Shown in pieces: positions 1-10,199 of a DNA stretch of 64,000 nt. The position numbers were made by a program, and so were the translations under genes. The DNA comes from Shinella sp. UYSO24 (GTDB taxonomy: Bacteria > Pseudomonadota > Alphaproteobacteria > Rhizobiales > Rhizobiaceae). Every line of letters begins with the position of its first letter. The stretch's first letter is position 1. Below the pieces are notes generated by a model. The model had not been told where the DNA came from. It made no database searches and saw only the letters and a program-made list of their open reading frames with translations. The stretch is taken from NCBI GenBank assembly GCA_902167985.1, contig CABHNZ010000006.1:246869-310868 (forward strand), written 5' to 3'.

Positions 1-328
1 AAAGCAGGCCGCCGAACCCGTGTGATCCGGCGCAGGCCAAGGCCGGGCGTCATCATCCCAACCAGAATAATGCCAGCGGCGGTTGCAGTAACTGACGGGC
101 ATTCCGGCCAGCCATCGCGCGGCCTGCTGCTGTCGCGACCGCGATGCTCGAGCAGGAGCATGATGCGAGAGCGTGACAGCGTCCCGATAAGGCATTGGCG
201 CATGGCGGCCATGCTTTGACTTTTGGCCCGGTTTTGAATAGGAAGCGCGCATGTTCGATGGCAGATGGTGCCGTTGTTACGCGCCAGTCGCAAAATGACC
301 GCGCGCGTCCTGTTCCGAAAGATGAAGA
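1..328. other. Leading stretch without a supported gene
   Basis: I see no convincing coding region here. The short open frames have arginine-rich, low-complexity translations and no ribosome binding site. The end of the stretch must hold the promoter and leader of the RNA helicase that follows. Confidence 0.5.
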
Positions 329-2417
329 ATGACTGATATCAACGGCGCGTCCCGGCGATCGCCAAGGCGTTGTCTAAGCGCGGCTACGAATCCCTGACCC
401 CGGTCCAGCAGGCGATGCTTGACCCGGCGCTCGCTACGTCCGATGCGCTGGTCTCCGCCCAGACGGGGTCGGGCAAGACGGTCGCCTTCGGTATCGCCAT
501 GGCGCCGACGCTGCTCGATGGCGCCGAACGGCTGCCGGCAGCCGGCGAGCCGCTGGCGCTCGTGATCGCGCCGACCCGCGAACTGGCACTGCAGGTCAAG
601 CGCGAGCTGGACTGGCTCTACGAGATGACCGGTGCGGTCATCACCAGCTGCGTTGGCGGCATGGATATCCGCACCGAGCGGCGTGCGCTGGAGCGCGGCG
701 CCCATATCGTCGTCGGCACGCCGGGCCGTATCTGCGATCATATCCGCCGCAATGCCCTGCGCATGACCGAAATGCGCGTCTCGTGCTTGATGAAGCCGAC
801 GAAATGCTCGATCTCGGTTTCCGCGAAGATCTCGAATACATCCTGGAAGAAGCGCCGTCCGATCGCCGCACGCTGATGTTTTCGGCCACCGTTCCGGCAG
901 CGATCGCCAAGCTCGCCAAGAGCTACCAGCGCGACGCCGTGCGCATCACGACGCAGGCCGAGACGAAGCAGCACAACGATATCGATTATCGCGCGCTGCT
1001 CGTCACCCCGCATGATCGTGAAAACGCCATCGTCAACACGCTGCGTTTCTACGAGGCGGCCAATGCGATCGTGTTTTGCTCGACGCGTGCTGCCGTCAAC
1101 CATCTGATGGCGCGGCTCACCAACCGCAATTTCTCTGTCGTTGCCCTTTCGGGCGAACTGACGCAGAATGAGCGCACCCATGCGCTGCAGGCCATGCGTG
1201 ACGGCCGTGCGCGCGTCTGCATCGCAACCGACGTCGCTGCCCGCGGCATCGACCTGCCGGGCCTCGAACTCGTCATCCATGCAGACCTGCCGACCAATTC
1301 GGAAACGCTTCTGCACCGTTCGGGCCGTACCGGTCGCGCCGGCCGCAAGGGCGTCAGCGCATTGATCGTCCCGGTCAACCAGCGCCGCAAGGCCGAGCGC
1401 CTTCTGCTCGGCGCCAAGATCGAGCCGACCTGGGCCAACCCGCCGTGTGCCGACGAAGTCATCGCCCGCGATGAAGAGCGCCTGCTCGCCGATCCGGTAT
1501 TCGAGGAAAAGCCGCGTGAGGAAGAGGCCGATCTCATCGCTCGCCTCCTCGCAAGCCATGGCGCGGAAAAGCTGGCCGCAGCCTTCGTCAGCCTCTACCG
1601 CGGCCGTCATGCTGCACCGGAAGACATTACCGAGGTGTCGCTGCAGAACGGCGCCGGCCGCAAGGAGCGCAGCAATGCAGGTGATGCCATCGCGCAGAAG
1701 CCGCCGCGCAGCGAGTTCGGCCCGTCCGTGTGGTTCTCGCTCTCGGTCGGTCGCAAGCAGCGCGCCGAGCCGCGTTGGCTGATCCCGATGCTCTGCCGTA
1801 ACGGCCACATGACCCGCCACGAGATCGGCGCCATCAAGATGCAGATGGACGAGACCTTCGTTGAAATCTCCGAAGGTCATGCCGACACCTTCTTCGGCGG
1901 TCTCGGCCCGGATGGCGCGCTGGAGCGCGGTATCAAGGTGACGCGCGTCGAAGGCATGCCGGATTTCTCCCGCGGTGCCCATAACGGCGAATTCATCCAG
2001 TATGAAGGCCCGCGCCTCGATCGTCCCGAGCGCCGCAAGCCGGCCGGCGGCCCCGACCGTAACAGGGATCGTGATGACCGTCCGAAGGGCGGCAAGCCCT
2101 ATGGCGATCGCCCGGCCCGTGACGGCGAGGATCGCGGCTGGCAGAAGAAGAAGCCTGCCCGTGCCGAAGGCAGCGGTTCCGGTGATCGCGACATGCGCCG
2201 CGAAGATGCGGCCGTCTGGGACGCTCCGGCCCGTTCGGAAGGCCCGCGCCGCGAACGCCGCGACGAACAGTTCCGCGATGACCGCGCAAAGGGCAAGCCG
2301 AAGGCGAAGACCTTCGGTGCGTCGGAAGGTGGCAAGCCCTTCATGAAAAAGGGCAAGCCGAAGGCAGGCTTTGGCGCCGGACCGAAGGGCGGACCCAAGC
2401 CGGGCAAGCGCGACTGA
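329..2417 (+). CDS. DEAD-box ATP-dependent RNA helicase with DbpA-like RNA-binding domain
   Basis: ATP-driven unwinding of RNA, probably in ribosome assembly or mRNA turnover in the cytoplasm. The reconstructed protein is about 696 residues. Visible in order are a Q motif (TPVQQ), Walker A AQTGSGKT near residue 45, PTRELA, TPGR, the DEAD box (LDEADEML) near 151, SAT, and HRSGRTGRAGR of motif VI. A DbpA-like RNA-binding domain follows (VWFSLSVGR onwards), then a Lys/Arg/Gly-rich disordered tail typical of cold-shock helicases. The start ATGACTGATATC at 329 is chosen because the remnant upstream of the first break reads MTDIN and then, after the shift, AIAKALSKRG. The frame breaks near 347 and near 778, each fitting loss of one base. 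The family is certain; the exact orthologue is not. Confidence 0.9.
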
Positions 2418-2420
2418 CCG

Positions 2421-2729
2421 TCAGGCCTCACGCTTTCCGAAGATCATCGCCAGAATGACGCCCATTACCAGCATGCCCGCCGCCACGAAAATCGTGTCGC
2501 CGGGCGTGCCGATGTAAAGCGGGCCGATATTGGCGAAGATCAGGAAGGCGATAAGAAAGTTCACCCATCCCCAGACGACGTTGACGACAGGCGGGCTGAC
2601 CGGCTTGCCGGTCATCCGCACGAAGGGGGTGCGGAATGACCGCCCGCAGACGCCGCTGACGAAATGCGGGATGCCATTGGTCATGATGGCGGCCGCGATG
2701 AAATGGGCGATATAAGCGCTGAACGGCAT
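2421..2729 (-). CDS. Small inner-membrane protein, conserved hypothetical
   Basis: A protein of 102 residues that begins MPFSAYIAHF and ends GKREA. It has about three hydrophobic segments (roughly residues 5-20, 50-70 and 78-97) joined by a short basic loop, so it should sit in the inner membrane. The start at 2729 is preceded by AGGA at a suitable distance; the frame stays open further upstream, but that part is polar and looks non-coding. It converges on the helicase gene with only three bases between the stops. I do not recognise a functional family. Confidence 0.65.
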   Translation of the reverse strand: MPFSAYIAHFIAAAIMTNGIPHFVSGVCGRSFRTPFVRMTGKPVSPPVVNVVWGWVNFLIAFLIFANIGPLYIGTPGDTIFVAAGMLVMGVILAMIFGKREA

Positions 2730-3110
2730 TGTCGGTCCTTGAGAATTGGCGTGGGCAGGCATGAGCAGCCAGGCGATGGAATGGATGAATCCTGCGCGAG
2801 GTCTGTATCGCCCGGCAGTCTCTTTTAGGGAAGCGGTATGCAAGATGGGGCGGCGTAGCCTTTCGCCAAGCCCCTTTGTTTTGCTGGTGAATGATCGTCG
2901 CACGCCTCATATGAACAAAACAAGCGCTTTACAGCGGAGCTATTCAACAAGACGCTGTGCTCTGCCTCGTGCGATTGCTTGGTGCCGGACGTTCGCATGC
3001 CGACATCGCCGCGTTGCACCTCAGCCTTGGCTGGATTATCTTCCACTTCGACAGTGTAGCGCGGGCTTTTGTTACGACGGTGCAGTCAAAGTGCCGTTCT
3101 GGAGGTGCCC
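2730..3110. other. Intergenic region between divergent genes
   Basis: About 380 bases hold the promoters of the small membrane protein (minus) and the first AraC gene (plus). No coding frame has a plausible start or composition. No clear operator or hairpin was seen. Confidence 0.45.
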
Positions 3111-4019
3111 GTGAATGCTATATGTCAGGAGAAAGGCTGTGTCGGGCCCTATTTTGGGCTGCCGGATGCTCCCTGCTTGACGACCATCCCGGTCCGGGCG
3201 GCTCAATTCTGTGTCACTCGGCTGCGACGTGACTTGTCACGCGAGGAGGCGGTTGTGGTCGATCTGCCGCCGTCGGATAGCTATTTTCTGATGCTTTATC
3301 TCGAAGATACCTGCCATGCGGATGTGCGCCCGGACGGCACGCTCGCCGATGCACGGATCTATAGGCAAGGCTCCATGTGCCTGGTCGATCTCATCAATGG
3401 TACTTCGATCCTGCTGCGCGAAAGCCTGCATGCCCTAGCTTTCGTCCTGCCGCGTAGCCTGTTCGATGAGCTGGCGGAAATGTCCAATACCACACGGCTC
3501 CAACATCTCCGCTGTCGGCGCGGGGAGGCTGACCCGGTGATCGAAAGCCTCGGCGTTGCGCTTCTGCCTCTGTTCGAAAACGGCTATGCCGCGCCGCCCG
3601 CCCTGCTTCAGCATCTGGCTTCCGCAATCTGCGCCCATGTCCTGCATGATTATAGTGATGAGGCGATGCGCAACGGAGCGGCGGAGAGCGCGCTTGCCGT
3701 CTGGCAGGAAAAGGCGGCCAAGGAGTTCATGCTCGACCATCTCGGCGAGGATCTGTCGATTGCCCTCATCGCCAGCTCGATCGGCTATTCGGCCAATCAC
3801 TTTGGCCGCGAGTTCAAGCGTGCCACCGGCTTTACCCCGCATCAATGGCTGACCCGCATGCGGGTGGAAAAGGCGAAGAAACTGCTGGCGCAAAAATCCA
3901 TGGACCTTGGCATGGTGGCGGATCTTTGCGGCTTCACCGACCAGAGCCACTTCACGAAAGTGTTCCAGCGTGCCACCGGCATGACACCTGCCGTCTGGCG
4001 CCAGATGCCGATACATTGA
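3111..4019 (+). CDS. AraC-family transcriptional regulator
   Basis: A DNA-binding regulator of 302 residues. The C-terminal third carries the two helix-turn-helix motifs of the family: LSIALIASSIGYSANHFGREF, then the conserved second motif LCGFTDQSHFTKVFQ and the end signature GMTPAVWRQ. The N-terminal part is an effector or dimerisation domain with no match I recognise. GTG at 3111 is chosen because GGAGG lies six bases upstream; an earlier in-frame ATG at 3069 has no such site. It is followed in the same direction by a second AraC gene and resembles it in layout. The target is unknown. Confidence 0.85.
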   Translation: MNAICQEKGCVGPYFGLPDAPCLTTIPVRAAQFCVTRLRRDLSREEAVVVDLPPSDSYFLMLYLEDTCHADVRPDGTLADARIYRQGSMCLVDLINGTSILLRESLHALAFVLPRSLFDELAEMSNTTRLQHLRCRRGEADPVIESLGVALLPLFENGYAAPPALLQHLASAICAHVLHDYSDEAMRNGAAESALAVWQEKAAKEFMLDHLGEDLSIALIASSIGYSANHFGREFKRATGFTPHQWLTRMRVEKAKKLLAQKSMDLGMVADLCGFTDQSHFTKVFQRATGMTPAVWRQMPIH

Positions 4020-4121
4020 GGAATGGTCCCCGGCTATCGCAGTGCTTTCAGAAAAAAGTGCGGTGTATTTTACCAGAGAGTTCTGATATAACGCCGATAA
4101 CGTAAACCGTCGGCGAGAATC

Positions 4122-5010
4122 ATGTTGTCATCGGGCCATGAGAGTTTCGGGCGGCAGGCGCCCAGCCTTCCGGCGCCGCGCAAGGCGGTGCTGGATACGG
4201 CGATCATGCGCGTGACCCGGCTGAGCTATGACGGCAGTGATCTGGCCCCCGAAGAACCGTCCGAGCCGGAGGAGGCCTTCCGGGTCATCACCCAGCTGGT
4301 GGCCTTTGCCCGCCACAGGCTGTTTCGTGACGGCAAGCTTCTCTATGATGGCGCGCATTCGGAAGGCGCGCTGGCGATCACCGATCTGCGGGAGCGCTGG
4401 CATTGCCATCATCTGTCTCCATTCGACAATATCCGCTTTCATATCAGCTTCTCGCATCTGCGCAGTTTTGCAGCCGAAGCGGCCGGCCCGAATTTTCCTG
4501 GCTGCAATGCGAACAGGGCAAGCAGGACAATGTGATCCTCGGTCTGGCGCAGGCACTTGTTCCCGCCCTCGAAAATCCGCGGCAGGCCAGCCAGCTGTTT
4601 CTCGATCAGGTCAGTCTTGCCATCGTCGTGCATCTGACGCAGGCCTATGGCGGCCTGCATTTCCCCACTCGCAAGAAGGGAACGCTTGCGCCCTGGCAGG
4701 AAAGGCGGGCGACCGAGTTTCTCGCGGGCAATGTCGCCGGTGACTTCTCAATCGCCGAGCTTGCTGCTGCCTGCGATCTGTCGCGCAGCTATTTCATCAA
4801 GGCGTTCAAGGAAAGTTTTGATCGGACGCCGCATCGCTGGTTGATGGAATACCGGGTCGCCAAGCACGCGACATGCTGCTCACCGATATGTCGATCGTCG
4901 AGATTGCCGCCGTCTGCGGCTTTGCCGACCAGAGCCATTTTACGCGGGTGTTTTCCTCCGTCGCCGGAGAGCCACCCGGTATCTGGCGCCGCCGCAACCG
5001 GCTCGGCTGA
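4122..5010 (+). CDS. AraC-family transcriptional regulator (frame broken twice)
   Basis: The reconstructed regulator is about 296 residues. The middle shows QASQLFLDQVSLAI and the first helix-turn-helix (ELAAACDLSRSYFIKAFK); the last frame gives the second one (CGFADQSHFTRVFS) and ends WRRRNRLG. The frame changes near 4480 and near 4868, each fitting loss of one base. The conserved domains stay in register once the breaks are bridged, so this is probably a working gene with sequence errors. It is clearly paralogous to the AraC gene that converges on it (5048-5956). GGCGAG upstream supports ATG 4122. Confidence 0.75.
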
Positions 5011-5047
5011 TCGCTTGAATGCCCTCAGCGCCATATGCCAGTCTGGC

Positions 5048-5956
5048 TCAGGTGCGGCTGGCCTTACGCCACATCCCGGGCGACAGGCCCACGGCGCGTG
5101 AGAAAGTGCGGGTAAAATGGCTCTGGTCGGCAAACCCGCAGCCGGCCGCGATATCGCTCAAAGACATGCCGGAGGTCTTCAGCAGGCTCATCGCCTTGTC
5201 GATCCGCCGCTGCAGGAGCCAGCGATAGGGCGGCATGCCGGTGGAAAGCTTGAAGGCGCGGGTAAAATAGGAGGCCGAAAGGCCACAGGCACCGGCAATC
5301 ACGGAGACCGGCAGATCGCCGGAGATCTCGGCGTCCATCAGGGCCTTGGCGCGTTTCAGCTGCCAGGGGGCGAGCCCGCCGGAATGCACTGCGGGCTTAG
5401 GAGCAGCCTCGCCATAGGTGGTTGCCATGTGGGTGGCAAGCGCCAGCCCGACCTGATCGACGAAGAGGCGGCTTGCCTGCTCGGGCTTTTCCAGTGCTGC
5501 CAGAAGCGCGCCGGTCAGCCCGCGCACCGTCGGGTCGTCGATGTCGGCGCCGGGGGCGACATCGAGTGTCTCGATTCTCTGGCTGCCGAGATCCTCTTCG
5601 AGCGCCGTCAGCGCGGCGCGCGGGATGTGAAAGTTGACGCAGTCAAAAGCGGATTTCATGTCGGCCTGCCAGATACGGTTGTAGTCGTAGAGGGTGAAAT
5701 TGCCCTTGCGACTTCGCGGGAAATCCACCTTGCGGCCATCCACCCAGAGGTCGCCGTGATAATCCGCCAGCTGTACCGACATCAGGAAGGCGTCCTCGGT
5801 GACATGCTGGTCCACATGCCCATGGTTCGGCGTGTCGCGAGTCAGCCGGGTTATGCCGATCATTCCCTTGTTGAGGATGGAGGCGACCACCGTCTCGGTG
5901 CTCTCAACCCGCAGATATTCCATGGCCTGATTGCTGCCTGCCGGTCTCTTCGCCAT
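5048..5956 (-). CDS. AraC-family transcriptional regulator
   Basis: An intact regulator of 302 residues with a C-terminal pair of helix-turn-helix motifs (VIAGACGLSASYFTRAFK and GCGFADQSHFTRTFS) and the ending LSPGMWRKA. The N-terminal domain shares the EQASRLFVDQVGLAL block with the neighbour at 4122-5010 and a similar block with the regulator at 13121-14023, so they are one subfamily. It faces away from the XapX/amidohydrolase operon across a 485-base gap, which makes it the natural candidate to control that operon. That link is an inference from position. Confidence 0.87.
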   Translation of the reverse strand: MAKRPAGSNQAMEYLRVESTETVVASILNKGMIGITRLTRDTPNHGHVDQHVTEDAFLMSVQLADYHGDLWVDGRKVDFPRSRKGNFTLYDYNRIWQADMKSAFDCVNFHIPRAALTALEEDLGSQRIETLDVAPGADIDDPTVRGLTGALLAALEKPEQASRLFVDQVGLALATHMATTYGEAAPKPAVHSGGLAPWQLKRAKALMDAEISGDLPVSVIAGACGLSASYFTRAFKLSTGMPPYRWLLQRRIDKAMSLLKTSGMSLSDIAAGCGFADQSHFTRTFSRAVGLSPGMWRKASRT

Positions 5957-6441
5957 GTCATAGTCCCCGATCCCGATAGTCCGGCATTCCTGAGCCGGTC
6001 TGCACGCCCCCGTTGCGCGGCTTTCATGCCCGATGGCTCCGCGCAGGCTAGTTTAGCCCGTGCAGCACATCAGGGATTGTACGATAATCCCCTCTATGGT
6101 CATTGCGTGCGGACGCAGAGACAAAAGTCGCCATGAACGGCCCTGGTCGGAAACACACCCGTCTGCGCGCAAACCTCTAGAATGGCTACCTTGCAACCGT
6201 TTCTGAGGTCCATTCCCTGGTCTCGCTCCGTGGCGCGAGGGTGGCGACGGCAGAATTGTGCAAAGCGCGCCGCTTGCCGACAAGAAGCATATGGCGTGCC
6301 GTTCCATAAGTGGGCATCGCGACGCCGCGCGCTCTGCAGTCAAAGCCGCTTCCGGCTGCGGAGCTTTCGATCCCGTCCGCCGTCCGCCCTCCTTTGCCGG
6401 CGGGCGGGACCTTTGCTCTGGCCAGAAACGGATCCGATGCC
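5957..6441. other. Divergent promoter region between araC gene and XapX operon
   Basis: 485 bases with no supported gene. It must contain the promoters of the minus-strand AraC regulator and of the plus-strand operon beginning with the XapX gene. The short open frames on both strands mirror each other and lack ribosome binding sites. I could not pick out a clear AraC-type direct repeat by eye. Confidence 0.45.
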
Positions 6442-6732
6442 ATGAAAATCTATCTTCTCTCGCTCGGTGCCGGGCTTCTCGTGGGTGTCGTCTACAGCCT
6501 GCTCAATGTTCGTTCGCCTGCGCCGCCGGTCGTGGCGCTTGTCGGACTTCTCGGTATTCTTGTGGGCGAGCAGATCATTCCCTTTGCCAAGACCCTCATC
6601 AACAAGGAGCCGGCTGCCGTCTCCTGGATGAACCAGATAAAGCCGCATATGTTCGGTCACATGCCGAAGGGTGCGCCTTCTGCCGTGAAGGATGCCGATG
6701 CGGCACCCGGCAAGGACCGCTCGATAAGCTGA
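6442..6732 (+). CDS. XapX-domain small membrane protein (DUF1427)
   Basis: 96 residues with two hydrophobic segments (about residues 4-20 and 31-45) around the XapX hallmark: LGAGLLVGVVYSLLNVRSPAPP followed by ALVGLLGILVGEQ. The tail from about residue 55 is hydrophilic. XapX proteins are small membrane proteins of unknown function that often sit beside amidohydrolase or esterase genes, as here. It is the first gene of an apparent operon: the amidohydrolase starts 141 bases downstream in the same direction. Confidence 0.8.
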   Translation: MKIYLLSLGAGLLVGVVYSLLNVRSPAPPVVALVGLLGILVGEQIIPFAKTLINKEPAAVSWMNQIKPHMFGHMPKGAPSAVKDADAAPGKDRSIS

Positions 6733-6873
6733 CAAGCCAGAGCAGGCCGCGCCGACAGACTGGCGTCGCGGCCTGAACCGACCCCAGAAAGGCCAAGCCG
6801 CATCACGCGAAAACCTTCTGGATCATGCCTTTCCACACCTGTTTGACGCGCCGGAAACCGGTCTCGTCGGGAG

Positions 6874-8752
6874 ATGTTTCATGACTGCGACCTCATTCTT
6901 CACAATGGGCTGTTCACCACGCTCGATCGTTCGAACCCGAATGCCACGGCCGTGGCCATCAAGGATGGCCTGTTTATGGAGGTCGCACGGATGCCGAGAT
7001 CATGGCGCTTGCAGGCGCCGAAACGAAGATCGTCGATCTGAAGGGCAAGCGCGTGCTTCCGGGCCTGATCGACAACCACACCCACGTCGTGCGTGGCGGC
7101 TTGAACTTCAACATGGAACTGCGCTGGGATGGCGTGCGTTCGCTTGCCGATGCCATGGACATGCTGAAGCGTCAGGTGGCGATCACGCCGGCCCCGCAAT
7201 GGGTACGCGTCGTCGGCGGCTTCACCGAGCATCAGTTCGCCGAAAAGCGCCTGCCGACCATCGAGGAGATCAACGCGATCGCCCCCGATACGCCGGTTTT
7301 CCTGCTGCATCTCTATGACCGCGCGCTTCTGAATGGCGCTGCCCTTCGCGCCGTCGGCTATACGCGCGACACGCCAAACCCGCCGGGCGGCGAGATCACC
7401 CGCGATGCCAATGGCAATCCGACGGGCATGCTGCTCGCCAAGCCGAATGCCGGCATTCTCTATTCGACGCTTGCCAAGGGCCCGAAACTGCCGCTCGACT
7501 ATCAGGTCAATTCGACCCGGCATTTCATGCGCGAGCTTAATCGTCTCGGCGTGACCGGCGTCATCGATGCAGGCGGCGGCTTCCAGAACTATCCCGACGA
7601 TTACGAAGTCATCCAGAAGCTCTCCGACGAGAACCAGATGACCGTGCGCCTGGCCTATAACCTCTTCACCCAGAAGCCGAAGGCCGAAAAGGAAGACTTC
7701 CTCAACTGGACGTCTTCGGTCAAATACAAGCAGGGCAACGACTATTTCCGCCATAACGGCGCCGCGAGATGCTCGTCTTCTCTGCTGCCGATTTCGAGGA
7801 TTTCCGCCAGCCGCGCCCGGAAATGGCGCCGGAAATGGAAGGCGAACTCGAGGAAGTCGTGCGCGTCTCGCCGAAAACCGCTGGCCGTGGCGTCTGCACG
7901 CCACCTATGACGAGACGATTTCCCGGGCGCTCGATGTCTTCGAGAAGGTCAACAAGGATATCCCGCTCGAAGGCCTGAACTGGTTCTTCGACCACGCGGA
8001 GACCATTTCCGAGCGCTCGATCGACCGTATCGCCGCGCTCGGCGGCGGTATCGCCACCCAGCACCGCATGGCCTATCAGGGCGAATATTTCGTCGAGCGT
8101 TACGGCCATGGCGTGGCGGAAGCGACCCCGCCGATCCGCAGCATGCTCGACAAGGGCGTCAATGTTTCGGCCGGCACGGATGCGACCCGCGTTGCCTCCT
8201 ATAACCCGTGGGTCTCGCTCTCCTGGATGGTGACTGGCAAGACACTCGGCGGCATGCAGCTCTATCCGCGCGCCAATTGCCTCGACCGCGAGACGGCGCT
8301 TCGCATGTGGACGGAAAAGGTCACATGGTTCTCGAATGAAGAGGCAAGAAGGGCCGGATCGAAAAGGGCCAGTTCGCCGATCTCGTGGTGCCGGACAAGG
8401 ATTTCTTCGCCTGCGCCGAGGATGAGATCTCGTTCCTGACGTCCGACCTGACCATGGTCGGCGGCAAGATCGTCTATGGCGCCGGGAATTTTGCCAAGCT
8501 CGACGAGAGCAATATTCCGCCCGCCATGCCGGACTGGTCGCCGGTGCGCAAGTTCGGTGGCTATGCCGCCTGGGGTGAGCCGGAAGGGGCGGCGCCCGCT
8601 CTCTGCGCCGCACGGCCATCACCGCCTGCGGCTGCGCCAGTGATTGCGGTGTCCATGGTCACGATCATGCCGGCGCCTGGACCTCGAAACTGCCGATTGC
8701 AGACTTGAAGGGCTTTTTCGGCGCGCTCGGTTGCTCCTGCTGGGCCGTGTGA
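6874..8752 (+). CDS. Amidohydrolase of the YtcJ type with Cys/His-rich tail (frame broken five times)
   Basis: A predicted metal-dependent hydrolase with a TIM barrel (COG1574, YtcJ-like), reconstructed as about 627 residues. The start MFHDCDLILHNGLF is typical of the family. GLIDNHTH is the metal-binding HxH motif near residue 65, and GLNWFFDHAETIS and NVSAGTDAT carry later barrel-strand residues. The C-terminus is unusual: CGCASDC, then VHGHDH, then CSCWAV at the very end. The frame breaks near 6984, 7765, 7868, 8345 and 8605. Each fits loss of one base, and each bridge restores family-like sequence. It sits in an operon with XapX, DoxX, VOC and hydrolase genes. The substrate is unknown. 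Confidence 0.8.
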
Positions 8753-8761
8753 GGAAAGATC

Positions 8762-9220
8762 ATGTCGGCGCCCCTTTCGTCTTCGACACAGGGTTTCCGG
8801 TCGTGCCTGGCGAGGCTCCTCGCCGGCCGGCTGGTGGAGACCGTCGCACTTGCCGGTCTCTGCTCGGCCTATCTCCAGGGGCCGCTCGTCAAGATCTTCG
8901 ATTTTGCCGGAGCGCTGGCGGAAATGCGGCATTTCGGCCTTGAGCCGGCGGCGTTCTTTGCCCCGGCCGTCATCGGCTTCGAACTCCTGATGTCAGCGCT
9001 CGTCATCTCCGGCGTCTATCGCTGGATCGGGGCGCTCGCACTTGCAGGATTTACGCTTGCCGCCACTTTTCTGGCGCTGCGTTTCTGGGAACTGCCCGTC
9101 GGCCCTGAAAGGGCCGGCGCGATGAACGGATTTTTCGAGCATCTCGGCCTCGCGGGCGCTTTCGTCATCGTCGCCGCAATGGACCTTACTGGCGGCTTCC
9201 GGCGGCGAGAGGCCGTCTGA
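8762..9220 (+). CDS. DoxX-family membrane protein
   Basis: 152 residues with four predicted membrane segments (about 20-40, 58-80, 84-105 and 123-143), the DoxX-like layout. GAGGAA lies just upstream of ATG 8762, and the gene starts nine bases after the amidohydrolase stop, so they are co-transcribed. DoxX proteins are small integral membrane proteins linked in some bacteria to redox or thiosulfate metabolism; the precise role here is not visible. The frame is intact. Confidence 0.72.
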   Translation: MSAPLSSSTQGFRSCLARLLAGRLVETVALAGLCSAYLQGPLVKIFDFAGALAEMRHFGLEPAAFFAPAVIGFELLMSALVISGVYRWIGALALAGFTLAATFLALRFWELPVGPERAGAMNGFFEHLGLAGAFVIVAAMDLTGGFRRREAV

Positions 9221-9258
9221 GGCCAATCCAAACGCCTCTCGCAATACAGGATGATATC

Positions 9259-10166
9259 ATGCGTATCTCGATGTTACTTGCCACCCTCACGGTGGCCGGA
9301 TCGCTTTCGGCTGCAATCTCCAATGCCGATGCTGCCGGCGTGAAGAATGCTGCCGGGCCGTTTGCGGTCGGCGCCCAGTACGACACGACCCATGTTTACG
9401 TCGATCCGGCGAAGGTCGATGATTTCGTTGCAAGTTTCGTTGGCGCCTTCGGTGGCCAGAGCACGAAGCAGGTCGTCGTCACCGTTACGCCGACGCCGAG
9501 CACCACGACGTCGCAGCTGATCCAGACACCGGTCGGCACCGTCTCGCTGTTCGGCTTCAAGACGCCGATCCCCTATCCTTTCGGGCAGGAGCGTACGGGC
9601 TATCTGGTTAAGGATCTCGACAAGGCTGTTGCTGCCGCCCGCAAGGCAGGCGCCAATGTCGTGGTGGCGCCTTTTCCGGATCCGATCGGGCGTGATGCGG
9701 TCGTCGAATGGCCGGGTGGCGTCTATATGCAGCTCTACTGGCATAACCGGGCGCCGGATTATCCCGCCTTCGCTGCCGTGCCGGAAAACCGCATCTACCT
9801 TTCGCCCGATGCGGAAAAGGCCTTTGTGCGGGCCTGGCTCTCCTTCTCCGGAGGCAAGGTAGTTTCCGATGAAAAGGCGGCGCCCGGCATCGAGATCGGC
9901 AAGCCGGGCGAGAGCTTCCGGCGCCTGCGCATCACCTCCGGTTTCGGCCTGATGACGGTGATCGTCTCCGACGGCCACCTGCCATACCCCTATGGCCACG
10001 AGACCACCGGCTATGCCGTCACCGATCTTGCCACGACACTGGCGAATGCCACGACGAAGGCGCGCGCGTGCTGGTCGAGCCGTTCCGCTCTCAGGACCGG
10101 CAGGCGGCCATGGTGGAGTTCCCGGGCGGCTACGTCGCCGAGATACACGCAGCGTCCGGCCGATGA
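9259..10166 (+). CDS. Exported VOC/glyoxalase-like protein (one frame break)
   Basis: About 302 residues. A cleavable signal peptide covers roughly residues 1-25 (MRISMLLATLTVAGSL, ending near NADAAG), so the product should be periplasmic. Two vicinal-oxygen-chelate halves follow, recognisable by the paired phrases PYPFGQERTGYLVKDLD and PYPYGHETTGYAVTDLA and by WPGGVYMQLYW against FPGGYVAEIH. A frame break near 10058 fits loss of one base; bridging gives a natural end at 10166. A secreted VOC protein is less common than the cytoplasmic kind. The ligand is unknown. Confidence 0.75.
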
Positions 10167-10199
10167 ACGTTCAATAAAACCAAGCAGAAAGACGCCAAG

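Noticed and set aside
22..219. 65-codon frame at the window start
   Set aside because: No ribosome binding site, Arg/Pro-rich, no similarity recognised.
738..1982. Long minus-strand open frame (414 codons) opposite the RNA helicase
   Set aside because: Composition is Arg/Gly/His-rich, it has no family features, and it mirrors the codon pattern of the helicase; shadow frames are expected at this GC content.
6874..8752. Calling the amidohydrolase (and other broken genes) pseudogenes
   Set aside because: All breaks are single-base losses and the flanking frames stay conserved, which fits consensus error better than decay.
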